From: Pythium myriotylum
Taxonomy: Eukaryota; Oomycota; Peronosporomycetes; Pythiales; Pythiaceae
Direction: 5' to 3'
Assembly: GCA_023091665.1 (NCBI GenBank)
Contig: JALJCQ010000015.1
Location: 124,001 to 188,000, forward strand
DNA length: 64,000 bases
Shown here one piece after another: positions 42,290 through 51,437 of the stretch (positions are counted from its first letter, which is position 1; each line of letters begins with the position of its first letter). Below the pieces are notes generated by a model. It did no database searches. It had not been told where the DNA came from and worked only from the letters and a program-made list of their open reading frames with translations. The position numbers were made by a program, and so were the translations under genes.

Positions 42290-43651
42290 TCAGAAAGGAA
42301 GCAACGTCTTGATGAGTGGCGAGACGACTGGCTTCCAGAACCGCTCATGGGCCTTGTCGAGGTTCGCGGGCGTCTCAAACGCCGATTCGATAGTTGGAAC
42401 TGCAGTCGGCCGACTGTCCAGCGTCTCTGCCGCGCGAACTGACTCGAGAGCCTCGCGTTCCAACTGCACGAATGACATGTTCGGGTTTGCTGCCTTAATA
42501 CGATCGGCGCGAAGAGGTGGTGGGCCCACGTACTGGACGAGTCCGTGGACGCGACTGCTCGAGCTGCCGTGCACGTCAAGTGTTTCTTTTGGAGTTCGCA
42601 GGCGTACGTTGCCACCCTCTCGCCGGCGGATCGTCAGCTTCGTCTCGATCGACGGCACGTCGGCAACATCCACCAGTCCTCGTCCTCTCACCAGGATCGA
42701 CTGGCGTGCACCCATCGACTCCATGTCGACTGGGGCGTTGCCAAGCACTCGCGCAAAGACCGAGCCCGTGCCGCGGACATGAGCAAGCAGTTTGCACGTG
42801 TTGAGAGCGTGATCGGTCACCAGGCACGCATTTCCGCTGCCAAACGTGTAAAGGTTTGTAACGGCGCTTGAGAAGTAGGGTGTGTAGACCCGCACTTGAC
42901 CCGGACCGATCACCGCACTGGAGAACTCGCTGCGAACGTCCAGACTGCGAGCCACGACGTTGACGCTGCCGCTGCCGAACGTGCCGAGTAAGAGATCCGA
43001 CAGCTTCAGATCTGAACTTGGTGCGTGGAGAAAGACTCGAGCCCCGAAGAGCGACACGAGCGCCGGCGAGTCGTCTGGCAATGCGGCAAGACTAGACTCA
43101 CTCGGCTCCACGGGCGTGTTGGCCTTGAGTGAGGGCGTGGGCGAGCGGCAAAGAACATCGTGGGCGATAACAACGTCTCCATTCGTCATCGCGACGACCT
43201 GCTGGATGTGCGACTCCTTCGGCACGTCAATCTCAGTCAACAAGTGACCCTTGGACGGTTTATTCGACTTGAATTGAAGAGCTAACGAGTTTCTCGACTT
43301 CTTGGAGGTCAGTACGACGTTAACGCTGTCGAGATGGTCGGACGCGTCACTGGAGACTCGGACGCGTGCGAGCTCGTCTGGCACGGCGTCGTCGAAGACT
43401 TCGGGCCGCACACGGACGATCGTTAGTCCTGGTGTCTTGACCTGAAGCATATGGATTGAATCTTCGCTATTCGTAGGTTTTGAGATGGTGAATGTCTTCT
43501 CGACGTGCTGATTGGCGTGGATGGGATCCGAGACCGTCCGAACAGCCGTGGTCACGACAGCAGTCGGCTGTTGGTGGCGACGGAACGGTGACCATCGATC
43601 GAGCCACTCAGACGACGAGGTAGAAGGCAAGGCAGAGGAAGAGATCACCAT
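42290..43651 (-). CDS. GIN/DUF2807-like beta-repeat protein, subfamily C
   Basis: 453 residues from ATG at 43651 (MVISSSALPSTSSSEWLDRWSPFRR). Subfamily C is marked by DPIHANQHVEKTFTI near residue 45, followed by MLQVKTPGLTIVRVRPEV, ARVRVSSDASDHLDSVNV, GHLLTEIDVPKESHIQQVVAMTNGDVVIAHDVL, a Ser/Pro-rich insertion, LSDLLLGTFGSGSVNVVARSLDV, GPGQVRVYTPYFSSA, VRGRGLVDVADVPSIETKLTIR, VQYVGPPPLRAD and C-terminal PTVESAFETPANLDKAHERFWKPV...LLPF. Divergent from the gene at 43953, with only ~300 bp between starts. No targeting signal is visible and function is unknown. Confidence 0.72.
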   Translation of the reverse strand: MVISSSALPSTSSSEWLDRWSPFRRHQQPTAVVTTAVRTVSDPIHANQHVEKTFTISKPTNSEDSIHMLQVKTPGLTIVRVRPEVFDDAVPDELARVRVSSDASDHLDSVNVVLTSKKSRNSLALQFKSNKPSKGHLLTEIDVPKESHIQQVVAMTNGDVVIAHDVLCRSPTPSLKANTPVEPSESSLAALPDDSPALVSLFGARVFLHAPSSDLKLSDLLLGTFGSGSVNVVARSLDVRSEFSSAVIGPGQVRVYTPYFSSAVTNLYTFGSGNACLVTDHALNTCKLLAHVRGTGSVFARVLGNAPVDMESMGARQSILVRGRGLVDVADVPSIETKLTIRRREGGNVRLRTPKETLDVHGSSSSRVHGLVQYVGPPPLRADRIKAANPNMSFVQLEREALESVRAAETLDSRPTAVPTIESAFETPANLDKAHERFWKPVVSPLIKTLLPF

Positions 43652-43939
43652 GGAGCGAAAGTGCGAGTGCTGGGAATTTGAGAAGTAACACACATGAACG
43701 CACACAGAGACATTTTTGTTTTGTCCATGGTTGATTGAGATGGCTACACTACCACCACTCTGTCCTGAAGAATGACGATGATTACCGCCTTTCTCGGTAA
43801 TCTCGACGGGCTGATTATCCTTGGTGATGGCTCGACAAAACTGAAAGAAGGGGAGTGATGGCAGCCACCGTCACTCGGCCCGTTGCGTACTTGGCTACAC
43901 TCTTTGCTGCCTGCTTTATCGAAGATTCTCCAACTTCAC
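43652..43939. other. Divergent promoter region of two GIN-like genes
   Basis: About 300 bp separate the starts of the divergent genes at 43651 and 43953. AT-rich at 43680-43760. The right side carries the initiator at 43940. Confidence 0.45.
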
Positions 43940-43950
43940 TCATTTCTCAC
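43940..43950 (+). promoter_or_regulatory. Initiator-like element
   Basis: TCATTTCTCACAAAT spans the element and runs into the ATG at 43953. It matches the first ten positions of the oomycete initiator-flank consensus. It is so close to the start that either the leader is extremely short or a later ATG is used. Confidence 0.4.
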
Positions 43951-43952
43951 AA

Positions 43953-45264
43953 ATGCCCTCGAACTCTTCTTCCAGCGGCGGCGTCTTCTCTCGCTGGCTC
44001 GCGAATTGGTCTCAGCAGGCCGATCACACGCGACGCATAGTCGCCAGCGACGTTACGCCTGTTGAGAACCCCCTGCACGACAACCAGCGCGTCGAGCGAA
44101 CATTCACGATCACAAAAAATCACGTCGCCACGGAACACGACGACGGCGATGGAGCCAGCCTCCGTGGGCTCTATTTCGCCTCACCCGGACTCACGGTCGT
44201 ACGCGTTCGTCCAGAGCTGCTGGACGAAGTCGGTCCGGACGTTCTGGCTAAAGTTCGGATTTCAAGCGACGAGCGTGCGCATATCTTCCGCTATCGCGTG
44301 GAAACAACTGCGAGCGACGGGTATTTGAGTCTCGGCTATGACCACCGACGAGACACGATCGGCCACTTGGTTGCTGAGGTTGAGGTGCCGACCGAGGCGC
44401 AGCTCCGTCAAGTCACGGCTGGCTGTCGAGGCGATGTCGTCGTAGAGGACGGCGTTTTGAACAGAAATCATGGGAATGAAGAGACCAACGACCCAGCGCA
44501 AATCCCCGCAGTGACGGCGCTGAGTGTTTCGCGGATCCATGTGTCCGCCCCAGAGACAGATTTGCGCTTCGGCGACTTTCTTGTGCGATGTTGGGGAGGA
44601 GGGAGCGTCAACGTCGTGGCTCGTAGTCTCAGCTGCCAGAGAACACTCTTGTCGGTGATAATGGGCCCCGGGCGAGTACGATTCCACGTTGACGACTTTT
44701 CGAGTTCGACTTTGTCGCTAATGTCATTTGGCCATGGCCACTGGTCGTTTGCGGCGAACTCGTCCTTTCAGACGATAGGGTTGCACATCAATCACCGGGG
44801 TGGGATCTGGTCAAGTTAAAGCTCCAGACAACTGCTCAACCGTTGATTTTCAAATCCTGGAACTCGGGGGTGGCGGCCAAGTCGATACGACAGGCGTTCC
44901 ATCCAATGCGACGAGCATCGCGTATCAGAATGCACGCGGCGGATCTGTGCGTCTTCAGTCACCGGCGTCGACGTTGTCCGTGGATGCTACAACCAACGCC
45001 CCACGCGCGCGCGGAACGATCGAATACACCGGCTCGCTTCTCGGTGAAGTCACCATCTCAACCGAGCCCGAGTCCGTGGTTCTCGCTCCGGCTTCAACCG
45101 ATCCATGGCCTCAGGTCCATTTTGAGTCCACGACACGAACCATTCGAGATGCGTTTGAGAATCCGGTGCTGTTGGAGACAACAGTGGAGGGATACTTCAG
45201 AGACAGACTACTACCGGCTCTCCCCATGATGCTGCCTTCGTTTCTCGCGCGCTATTTCGAGTGA
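43953..45264 (+). pseudogene. GIN/DUF2807-like beta-repeat gene, subfamily C, frameshifted
   Basis: ATG 43953 (MPSNSSSSGGVFSRWLANWSQ) opens a subfamily-C protein with ENPLHDNQRVERTFTI, FASPGLTVVRVRPEL, AKVRISSDERAHIF, GHLVAEVEVPTEAQLRQVTAGCRGDVVVEDGVL and GGGSVNVVARSLSC. The frame runs into a stop at 44819. Just before it, the next frame continues the family pattern from about 44800 (GSGQVKAP, LGGGGQVDTTGVPS, RGTIEYTGSLLGEV) to a normal C-terminal end at 45264 (IRDAFENPVLLETTVEGYF). Comparison with the genes at 45736 and 47204 puts the lesion at about 44797-44804 (CCGGGGTGGG); loss of two bases explains it. Either a young pseudogene or a sequence error. Confidence 0.7.
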
Positions 45265-45735
45265 GTGGGCTTGAGGCACACCAAGAGAACGTAGAATACT
45301 AACAAAGGCATCGTCTCTGTCAAGACCGATCAGACGATCTCCCACCGCTACTGGAGGTTTCCACTAGCATCAACCTGGTAAATGCGTTGTGAATGGTAGG
45401 GACAACCACTGGACTGCCGCCACACCACGGTGCAGGAACGTTGAAATCTCTTTGCTTGGGTCGAAGCTATGACTGCGAACCAAAGGGAGCATGGAGATAT
45501 CACAGTACGGTATCTAACAAAATGAGTCACACACCGAGAGGCTTCTATTCTAGTACAGCCATCGAAAACCAGAGACGTTGGGTTCATGGGTGCAGGGGGA
45601 CATTCAACAGTCGAGTGTCTCCCTGCACCCATGAACCCAGCTGAGGCGAGTTGAGACTCAACTCGCCTCAGCTCTTGAATGCTTCTGCTTCGTACTGCAA
45701 TCCATTCCGAAATCTGACAAATCCCGAACGACGAG
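45265..45735. other. Intergenic region containing two strong hairpins
   Basis: No coding sequence. Its right half is dominated by two abutting inverted repeats (45579-45673), followed 62 bp later by the start of the next GIN-like gene. Confidence 0.5.
45579..45673. repeat. Two abutting inverted repeats (24-bp arms, then 17-bp arms)
   Basis: The first hairpin pairs 45579-45602 with 45616-45639 (24 bp, one mismatch that would be G-U in RNA) around a 13-base loop. The second, at 45639-45673, has AGCTGAGGCGAGTTGAG and its exact complement around a single central A. The two share the base at the junction. Such long near-perfect palindromes are unlikely by chance. Confidence 0.9.
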
Positions 45736-46977
45736 ATGGAGAAGCTCTCCAGCAGCATGTTAGCTCGATGGTCCCCGTTCCACGACAAGACTAAGCGAAT
45801 TGATGAGAGTGATATCACGGCCGTTGCCGAGCCAGTCCACACCAACCAACGCGTTGAAAAAACATTCACGATCACGCGGAATCCAGAGTCCACCGACGCC
45901 GCAGTCTCTGCCATCTTTGTGCTCGCGCCTGGTCTGACAATCGTGCGCGTGTGTCCGGAACTCCTGGATGAAAACGGTCCTGACTTCATCGCTAAAGTGC
46001 GAGTCTCCAGTGACGCTCGCGAGAATATCAAGCGTTTCAAGCTCGACACATCCTCAGATGGCGATTTAACGGTTCGGTATGACCACCGCAAAGGTTCCGT
46101 TGGCCATCTGGTGACCGAGATTGACGTCGCGCAGCCGTCGCAGGTTGGTACCTGCTTCGCGTTCACGGCAGGCGACGTGGTCTTGAAGGAGAACGTCATG
46201 GGCCTTCCAGGTGCTCAGGGTGAGACTGACGGCCCGTCGATTCTTGCGTCCAGAGGCTCACGGGTCTTCCTCTCGTCGCCAAAGGCAGAACTCCGGTTCT
46301 ACAACTTGGCTATGATGTGTGCGGGCTCGAGTAGCGTCTTCGTACAGACGCCAAGGCTGTGGTTGAAAGACACCCTACAAGTTATGGTCGCTGGGCATGG
46401 GCGTACCCAGGTCCAAGCCGACAGAATCTCGTGTGGGCTGGTAGGGCTAATGCATTTCGGAGACGGCCACACGTCGCTTTGGGCTGCGAATCGCTTCCAC
46501 GTGGCCGCGATGGTTGCTCTCCAGAGAGGCGCTGGCTTGATCCAAGTGCGGTCTCCAGTGAGCGCGATTTGTCCGACAGTTATCCTCCAAGCTCGACATC
46601 GAGGGATCATCGACGTGGCCGATATCTCATCAAAGATAGCGGAAGCCAGCTTCAAAGCACCGCACGGCGGAAAGGTGCTGATGGCGTCTCCAGAGGACGA
46701 AGTCACGTACATGTGCAAGCGCGGCTTAAGCGGGCTCGTTGAGTACACTGGAACTCCTCCTCCTCTCGTCTACCGCGAGCAAGCGAACGCCCCAGGCTTC
46801 AGCGTACAGAGGATGTCCCCGGACGAGGTGGAACGACGTCGACATTGTGATTTGGAGCAGATTCCTGTCCCTACAGTTGAGTCGGCGTTTGAGAGGCCGA
46901 TCGCACTAGAAAAGCCTAGAGAAGGGTGGTTCTGGCCTGTGGTCTTGCCTATGACGCGAAGTTTCCTCCCATTCTGA
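45736..46977 (+). CDS. GIN/DUF2807-like beta-repeat protein, subfamily C
   Basis: 413 residues from ATG 45736 (MEKLSSSMLARWSPFHDKTKR). Motifs: EPVHTNQRVEKTFTI (~35), LAPGLTIVRVCPEL (~70), AKVRVSSDARENIKRF (~90), GHLVTEIDVAQPSQVGTCFAFTAGDVVLKENVM (~120-155), FYNLAMMCAGSSSVFVQTPRLW, GHGRTQVQADRISC, RGAGLIQVRSP, RHRGIIDVADISSK, GGKVLMASPEDE, LVEYTGTPPPLVYREQANAPGF, then PVPTVESAFERPIALEKPREGWFWPVVLPMTRSFLPF. No signal peptide. It is the closest intact relative of the gene at 47204, with which it is tail-to-tail (226-bp gap). Confidence 0.74.
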   Translation: MEKLSSSMLARWSPFHDKTKRIDESDITAVAEPVHTNQRVEKTFTITRNPESTDAAVSAIFVLAPGLTIVRVCPELLDENGPDFIAKVRVSSDARENIKRFKLDTSSDGDLTVRYDHRKGSVGHLVTEIDVAQPSQVGTCFAFTAGDVVLKENVMGLPGAQGETDGPSILASRGSRVFLSSPKAELRFYNLAMMCAGSSSVFVQTPRLWLKDTLQVMVAGHGRTQVQADRISCGLVGLMHFGDGHTSLWAANRFHVAAMVALQRGAGLIQVRSPVSAICPTVILQARHRGIIDVADISSKIAEASFKAPHGGKVLMASPEDEVTYMCKRGLSGLVEYTGTPPPLVYREQANAPGFSVQRMSPDEVERRRHCDLEQIPVPTVESAFERPIALEKPREGWFWPVVLPMTRSFLPF

Positions 46978-47203
46978 CATGAACAGTGCAAAATAATAGA
47001 AAATCAATCGAAGAGCAAGAAGCTACCTGTTTGATAAATTTACTACGTAGTACGTACCACTTAATCGTACAGAGCACCAACTGTGCGTAGTGCAGCGCCT
47101 ATGACTCAGCTGCCCGTCAAATTTCGCTCTACCAGCGATGTATCCACACGGGAGATATGAACAATTTATTCTCTAACTCAAATTATCGGGTTTTGTCAAA
47201 TGT

Positions 47204-48463
47204 TCAAAAGGGCAGCATGGTTCGGAGCACGGGCACAAATCCGGCCATAAACCACCCTTCCTTGGGATCCTCGAGGGCCACAGGCTTTTCGAAGGCGGAT
47301 TTCACAGTCGGCACCTCGATTCTCCGAACACTCGGTCTGGGGATTTGCAACTCGTCCGCTGTGATTTCTTTCACTCGAAAGCCGGGCACGTCGACGGCTT
47401 TGTTCCACACGATAGGCGGAAGGACGCCACGGTAGCCGAAGACACCACTTATGCCGCGTTTGCTGCTGCAGTGCAGCGTGAGGTCGTTCTGTGGAGACTC
47501 CATGGTCACAATCCCACCATGCGGAGCCTTAATATCGACAAATGCAGCCAACGGCGACAGACTAGCGATGTCAATCTGGCCTTGGCGCTCAACCTCCAGA
47601 ACAATCGTCTCGCATTTCGCCTCGCCTGGGGTACCGATTTCAATCGAACCTGGGCCGCGTTGAAACATGCACATGGCTGTGGTCTCAAAACGGCGGCTAG
47701 TGGATAGAAACGTTTGACTGGCCCCAAAATTCAGCATGGTCGTATTGGCGCAGGAGATTTCGTCAGCCTGGATTTCCACGCGCCCTCGCCCGCTGATCAT
47801 CGCGATCAAATCCTGATCCACCGACAGCCGCGAAGTCTCGATGTATGCGGTACTGGACCCAACGCAACCAACGAAGAGCTCTTCCAGTTTTAGATGTGAC
47901 CTCTGTGATGAGACGAAGAGATGCGAGCCCATGGCGGAAAGTAGCGACGTGCCAGTGTCGCCGCGTTGGATCTTTTCCATGGTCGTACCCAGCACGTTGT
48001 CCGAGACAACCACATCACCGCCACCGAGCGCCATGACCAGAGCCACTTGGGATGCTGAAGGGACCTCGATCTCGGCTACGAGATGGCCGATCGTGCCTTT
48101 GCGAGCCTTATAATCGAGTGTCAACTCGCCTTCTGGAGAGGTCTCGACACGCAGTCGCTCAATGTGCTCCGCCGCGTCACTAGACACTCGCACTTTGGCG
48201 AGCACCTCGGGACCGTCTTCCTCGACGATCTCGGGCCGTACGCGCACGACCGTGAGCCCCGGCGACTCGACCCAGAGCTCGGAGACCGTCGCGTTCGCTG
48301 TCGCGTTGCGTGTGATCGTGAAAGTCTTTTCAACGCGTTGGTTGGCATGGATTGGCTCGGCGACCGGCTTCACGTCGCTGGCAACGACGCGTTTGGTGGC
48401 GTCGCGCTGCTTCAACGGAGACCATCGCGAGACCAAACTGGAGAGCGGAGATGAGGAGGCCAT
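47204..48463 (-). CDS. GIN/DUF2807-like beta-repeat protein, subfamily C
   Basis: 419 residues from ATG at 48463 (MASSSPLSSLVSRWSPLKQRDATKR). The upstream open frame to 48754 is rejected because it precedes the family start. Motifs: EPIHANQRVEKTFTI, VESPGLTVVRVRPEI, AKVRVSSDAAEHIERLRV, GHLVAEIEVPSASQVALVMALGGGDVVVSDNVL, LEELFVGCVGSSTAYIETSRL, GRGRVEIQADEISC, RGPGSIEIGTPGE, RQGQIDIASLSP, APHGGIVTMESPQNDL, VFGYRGVLPPIVWNKAVDVPGF, then EVPTVKSAFEKPVALEDPKEGWFMAGFVPVLRTMLPF. The C-terminal half is strikingly similar to 45736, which points to recent duplication. Function is unknown. Confidence 0.74.
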   Translation of the reverse strand: MASSSPLSSLVSRWSPLKQRDATKRVVASDVKPVAEPIHANQRVEKTFTITRNATANATVSELWVESPGLTVVRVRPEIVEEDGPEVLAKVRVSSDAAEHIERLRVETSPEGELTLDYKARKGTIGHLVAEIEVPSASQVALVMALGGGDVVVSDNVLGTTMEKIQRGDTGTSLLSAMGSHLFVSSQRSHLKLEELFVGCVGSSTAYIETSRLSVDQDLIAMISGRGRVEIQADEISCANTTMLNFGASQTFLSTSRRFETTAMCMFQRGPGSIEIGTPGEAKCETIVLEVERQGQIDIASLSPLAAFVDIKAPHGGIVTMESPQNDLTLHCSSKRGISGVFGYRGVLPPIVWNKAVDVPGFRVKEITADELQIPRPSVRRIEVPTVKSAFEKPVALEDPKEGWFMAGFVPVLRTMLPF

Positions 48464-49024
48464 CGTGTGGCAGAATCGGAAGTGGAGGGTTTGCTCGAGA
48501 CGGAAAGATGTCTGACTGAACCCAACGAGTCCTGGGTGAGACTGAGTCCCTCCGGAGACCAATAATAATCTACTGTAAAGCTGATTTATTGCAAATGGCT
48601 GGGGTACCCAGCTTATTACCCAAGAGTGAAGGAGGAAACGAAGCCGAAAACGTCCAGAAATTGTAAACTGTGCAAGTGCATACTGACTGTTCGTGTTGGT
48701 TGCACAGTTTTGAGACAATTCGTCGAGAAAATTGATTCTCCGCGGAAACTTCAAGATTTTTGGCGTAGTACCGCCAGTGGGGTCCTTGGCCGTATACGTT
48801 AAAAAAGGCGCACTTAAGAGCTTAAGTATCGACTTAAGATCAATACATTTGAGTTTATGTGGATTTCATTGGCTGATTTGGCAGAAATTCACGAGCGCGA
48901 TAATCATTCCGTCAGTACAATCATTCACTACAACCATTCCACTAAGTTCTGGTCGGGAATGATTGCTTGGGAGTGAGCCGAGTCCCATTCCTCTTCCTCG
49001 AACTCCAAATGGAAAACGGACAAT

Positions 49025-49309
49025 GGACCAGCTCTTGGAAATGCGCAGCTTGCGTTTCGTGCCAGCGACCTGCTTCTCAAGCTCGGCTACGAGCATGCGC
49101 AGCTCGAGGATCTCTTCCTTGCGGCGGTTGCGTAAGGCTTAGGAGCTTCGTCCTGCGGCTGCGCCGGCTCGGGCAACGGCGTCGCCAATCGGAGAGTTGC
49201 GCCGTCGCTCGAGTCATCGTTCACCTCGTTGTGGTCGCATGCCTCGATGAAATCGAGGGTGGGTGCGAAGGGCCTCCGGATCCTCCTCGTTGAAGTTGAC
49301 GCTTAGCAT
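49025..49309 (-). pseudogene. Remnant of an oomycete coiled-coil (bZIP-like) N-terminal region
   Basis: Reading from ATG at 49309 the frame gives MLSVNFNEEDPEALR. It must shift to give LDFIEACDHNEVNDDSSDG, and shift again to give RNRRKEEILELRMLVAELEKQVAGTKRKLR. The last part is the basic RRKEEI-LR-V-LE-QV start of a leucine-zipper-like coiled coil, common at the start of large oomycete-specific proteins. At least two frameshifts and no downstream body make this a decayed fragment. Confidence 0.5.
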
Positions 49310-49428
49310 GTTGGGGAAGCGGGTTCTCTTGGCCCTGGTGTTCGTAGGGTTCTGACCAGGAATCAGCTTGATGACGACATGGCCTGGAGAAATGAACCGA
49401 GCAAGTTTTGGAAAAGATACGTATTGTT

Positions 49429-49640
49429 TCAAAGAGTTACAGTCCTGGAAATGCAGTTTTCGCTTCGGCAGAGACAAGTGAACGTGATCGAAGATCCGTA
49501 ATTGACAGTCACTTCGACGCCATCGTCTAGATCTTCTTGTGTAACGATGATCATCTTACGTGCTGATCGGTGAAATCGCAGGGTGGCTCCAGAGTCAGAA
49601 TGTTCGTAGAGGATCGACATTCCCAGGGCATGGAGAACGA
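49429..49640 (-). pseudogene. Remnant of a SET-domain protein (C-terminal SET/post-SET)
   Basis: Minus-strand codons read SILYEHSD, LRFHRSARKMIIVTQEDLDDGVEVTVNYG, then CLCRSENC before a stop. The GxExTxNYG segment followed by CxCxxxxC is the end of a SET lysine methyltransferase domain with its zinc-binding post-SET motif. The NHS-type core is missing or altered and an upstream stop isolates the piece, so it cannot be active. Confidence 0.5.
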
Positions 49641-50165
49641 GGCGCTTTAGCTAGTCGACATTCTTATCTTTGGATCATGTCGCGCTGGATTCTGGCGTCA
49701 ACAGGGCGCCATCTTCAAGATCATCGGACAAATCCCCTCGCGACTGTGACGACTCATCTCCGACCCAGCACTGGTCAAAAGACTCAACGACCATGTCACA
49801 GATTGCCACTTCCAAGACTACGGGACCCACGAGGCTCTTTGCAGAGTCTCGCATCGTCGACTGCATTCCTCAATTCCCCACCAACTGCCTCACTCCAATA
49901 CACTCACATAGACGATGGCTTCCGTCATGGCGCCGTTCGCCTACTGGCTCGACCCGTCCTCGCTCTTTCATTCATCGACTACGTTCGACATCCAAGCCTT
50001 GCCGCTTAGCCAGATCGATGAGAACGAAGCAAGCCACCGACTCCAGCGGTTTGGACAGACCTGGACGATCTCTTCAAGCGACCCCGCAGCGTTGACCAAA
50101 CTTCGTCTTGTGACACCAGGACTCACGATCGTTCGCGTGAACCCGCAGCTCCGTGCGAGGTTTGG

Positions 50166-50375
50166 TGTAATGTCGCAGCTAGTCCATGCGTAAGTTGCAT
50201 GTTGCATGTCGCTTCTAGTTCTGTGATCACTGAGCGACCACGAGTGGTTCCCCATGCACTCAGTGGTCCCGGTGACTTAGCAACCTAGGCCTGCGGAGGA
50301 TCAGTCTATTCCGTTCATTCTGCATTTGGCTAAATACTACTCAGTTCCAGTCAGTCCACTTGGGCCACCATTGCA
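50166..50375 (+). repeat. 5' LTR
   Basis: Begins TGTAATGTCGCAGC and ends CACCATTGCA. Base-by-base comparison by eye with 55214-55423 shows no difference over 210 bp. At 210 bp it is short for a gypsy LTR. Confidence 0.95.
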
Positions 50376-50377
50376 AT

Positions 50378-50396
50378 TGGTAGCACTTGTTGGTCC
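50378..50396 (+). other. Putative primer-binding site
   Basis: TGGTAGCACTTG begins two bases after the 5' LTR, where the complement of a tRNA 3' end (…CCA) is expected. It does not match the common initiator-methionine type (TGGTATCAGAGC beyond the first five bases), and I cannot name the tRNA. Confidence 0.5.
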
Positions 50397-50564
50397 AACG
50401 CCTCTCCGCTCCGCTCCGCTCCGACCGAAACCGACCGACCATCTCATTACCGATATTTATCGGTATATTGTAACTGTCGGTGTACCCCGTCGTAACCAGA
50501 CGCGACTATCCCATCTCAGCAAGTGGCCCGTCTCTCTGCCTCGTCTACGGCAACTCCTGCAAGT

Positions 50565-51419
50565 ATGGAAGACTCAGTCAACCCCGTCATGTCGGTCCTC
50601 GAGGGCCTAACGCACGCGGTCCATGAGTTCACTCGCACTGTGGCAACCCAGAACCACGAGTTTCGGGCTGTGCTTATGGAGCAAGCACAGCACCAGCATG
50701 CTAATCGAGAGTTCAAAATTGAAGGCGCCTCGATGCCGACGTTCCATGGCCGACCTAACGAGAGTGTTGACGAGTTCATGTTCCGCGCCAAGTTGTTCTT
50801 GCGCGGTAAGAACATTGATTACACCCACCCAGAATTCCAGGGACGCGTGGTGGCCACGCTGGCGGGGAGCCTACGCGATGGTGCCGCCTCATGGTACCAC
50901 ACTCGAACGGAGATCGACCAAGATCCCATCCATGACATTGATGAGTTTGAGTGCGCGCTGCGTGACGAGTTCATTCCGTCTGACCAGCAGCAGAGACTCC
51001 GCGCAGCTCTCCGAGCCTGCAAGCAGACCGACAGTGTCGAGGACTATGTCGCTCGCTTCCGCCAGGTCATCGCGCAAGTCCGCGATATGTCGCAGATTGA
51101 CAAAATCGACCACTTCGTGACCGGGCTGAAGCCTGAGACTCAAAAGGAGGTTAGTTACCTCACGTGTGTAACGCTCAAGCAAGCGATTGCGGCCGCTCAG
51201 GCGTATGAGCGCTCCCACTTCGGTGGTGCTACTTCACGCCGCCCGAGACCCCAACGCGTACCGGAGGCGGAGCCTATGGACATCTCTCAGATGTCGGCCC
51301 GCCCGACCAACGAGATGTGCCGCCGTCAAGGACTTTGCTTTTACTGTCGCGAGGCTGGGCACCAGATCGCGCGGTGCCCGAAGAAGCGCCAGGGAAACGA
51401 GCCCGCTCAACGGATGTAA
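50565..51419 (+). CDS. gag: Retrotransposon Gag
   Basis: 284 residues from ATG 50565 (MEDSVNPVMSVLEG). The retrotransposon-gag fold is visible as FHGRPNESVDEFMFRAKLF, LAGSLRDGAASWY, FECALRDEF and VEDYVARFRQVIAQV. A CCHC zinc knuckle (CFYCREAGHQIARC, spacing CX2CX4HX4C) sits near the C-terminus. It forms the virus-like particle and packages element RNA. The stop at 51417-51419 lies inside the stem-loop of the frameshift signal, so a fraction of ribosomes should continue into protease in the -1 frame. Confidence 0.9.
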   Translation: MEDSVNPVMSVLEGLTHAVHEFTRTVATQNHEFRAVLMEQAQHQHANREFKIEGASMPTFHGRPNESVDEFMFRAKLFLRGKNIDYTHPEFQGRVVATLAGSLRDGAASWYHTRTEIDQDPIHDIDEFECALRDEFIPSDQQQRLRAALRACKQTDSVEDYVARFRQVIAQVRDMSQIDKIDHFVTGLKPETQKEVSYLTCVTLKQAIAAAQAYERSHFGGATSRRPRPQRVPEAEPMDISQMSARPTNEMCRRQGLCFYCREAGHQIARCPKKRQGNEPAQRM

Positions 51420-51437
51420 ACGGAGTATCCGTTGAGC
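51392..51437 (+). promoter_or_regulatory. Programmed -1 ribosomal frameshift signal between gag and pro
   Basis: The heptamer GGGAAAC (51392-51398) sits in the correct phase for simultaneous slippage (Gag codons GGA AAC). A 6-base spacer (51399-51404) follows, then a perfect 11-bp stem GCTCAACGGAT / ATCCGTTGAGC (51405-51415 with 51427-51437) and an 11-base loop. Slipping back one base at AAC enters exactly the frame that encodes the protease. Every component fits the X XXY YYZ rule, although function is unproven. Confidence 0.8.

Larger units (their letters stand above)
48464..49914. other. Intergenic stretch with two minus-strand gene remnants
   Basis: Apart from the two decayed fragments listed separately (49025-49309 and 49429-49640), nothing is recognisable. 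Around 48800-48850 several CTTAAG palindromes cluster (CTTAAGAGCTTAAG). Confidence 0.5.

Noticed and set aside
48464..48754. Upstream extension of the GIN-like gene at 47204-48463
   Set aside because: All relatives start at the later methionine and the extension has no family similarity.
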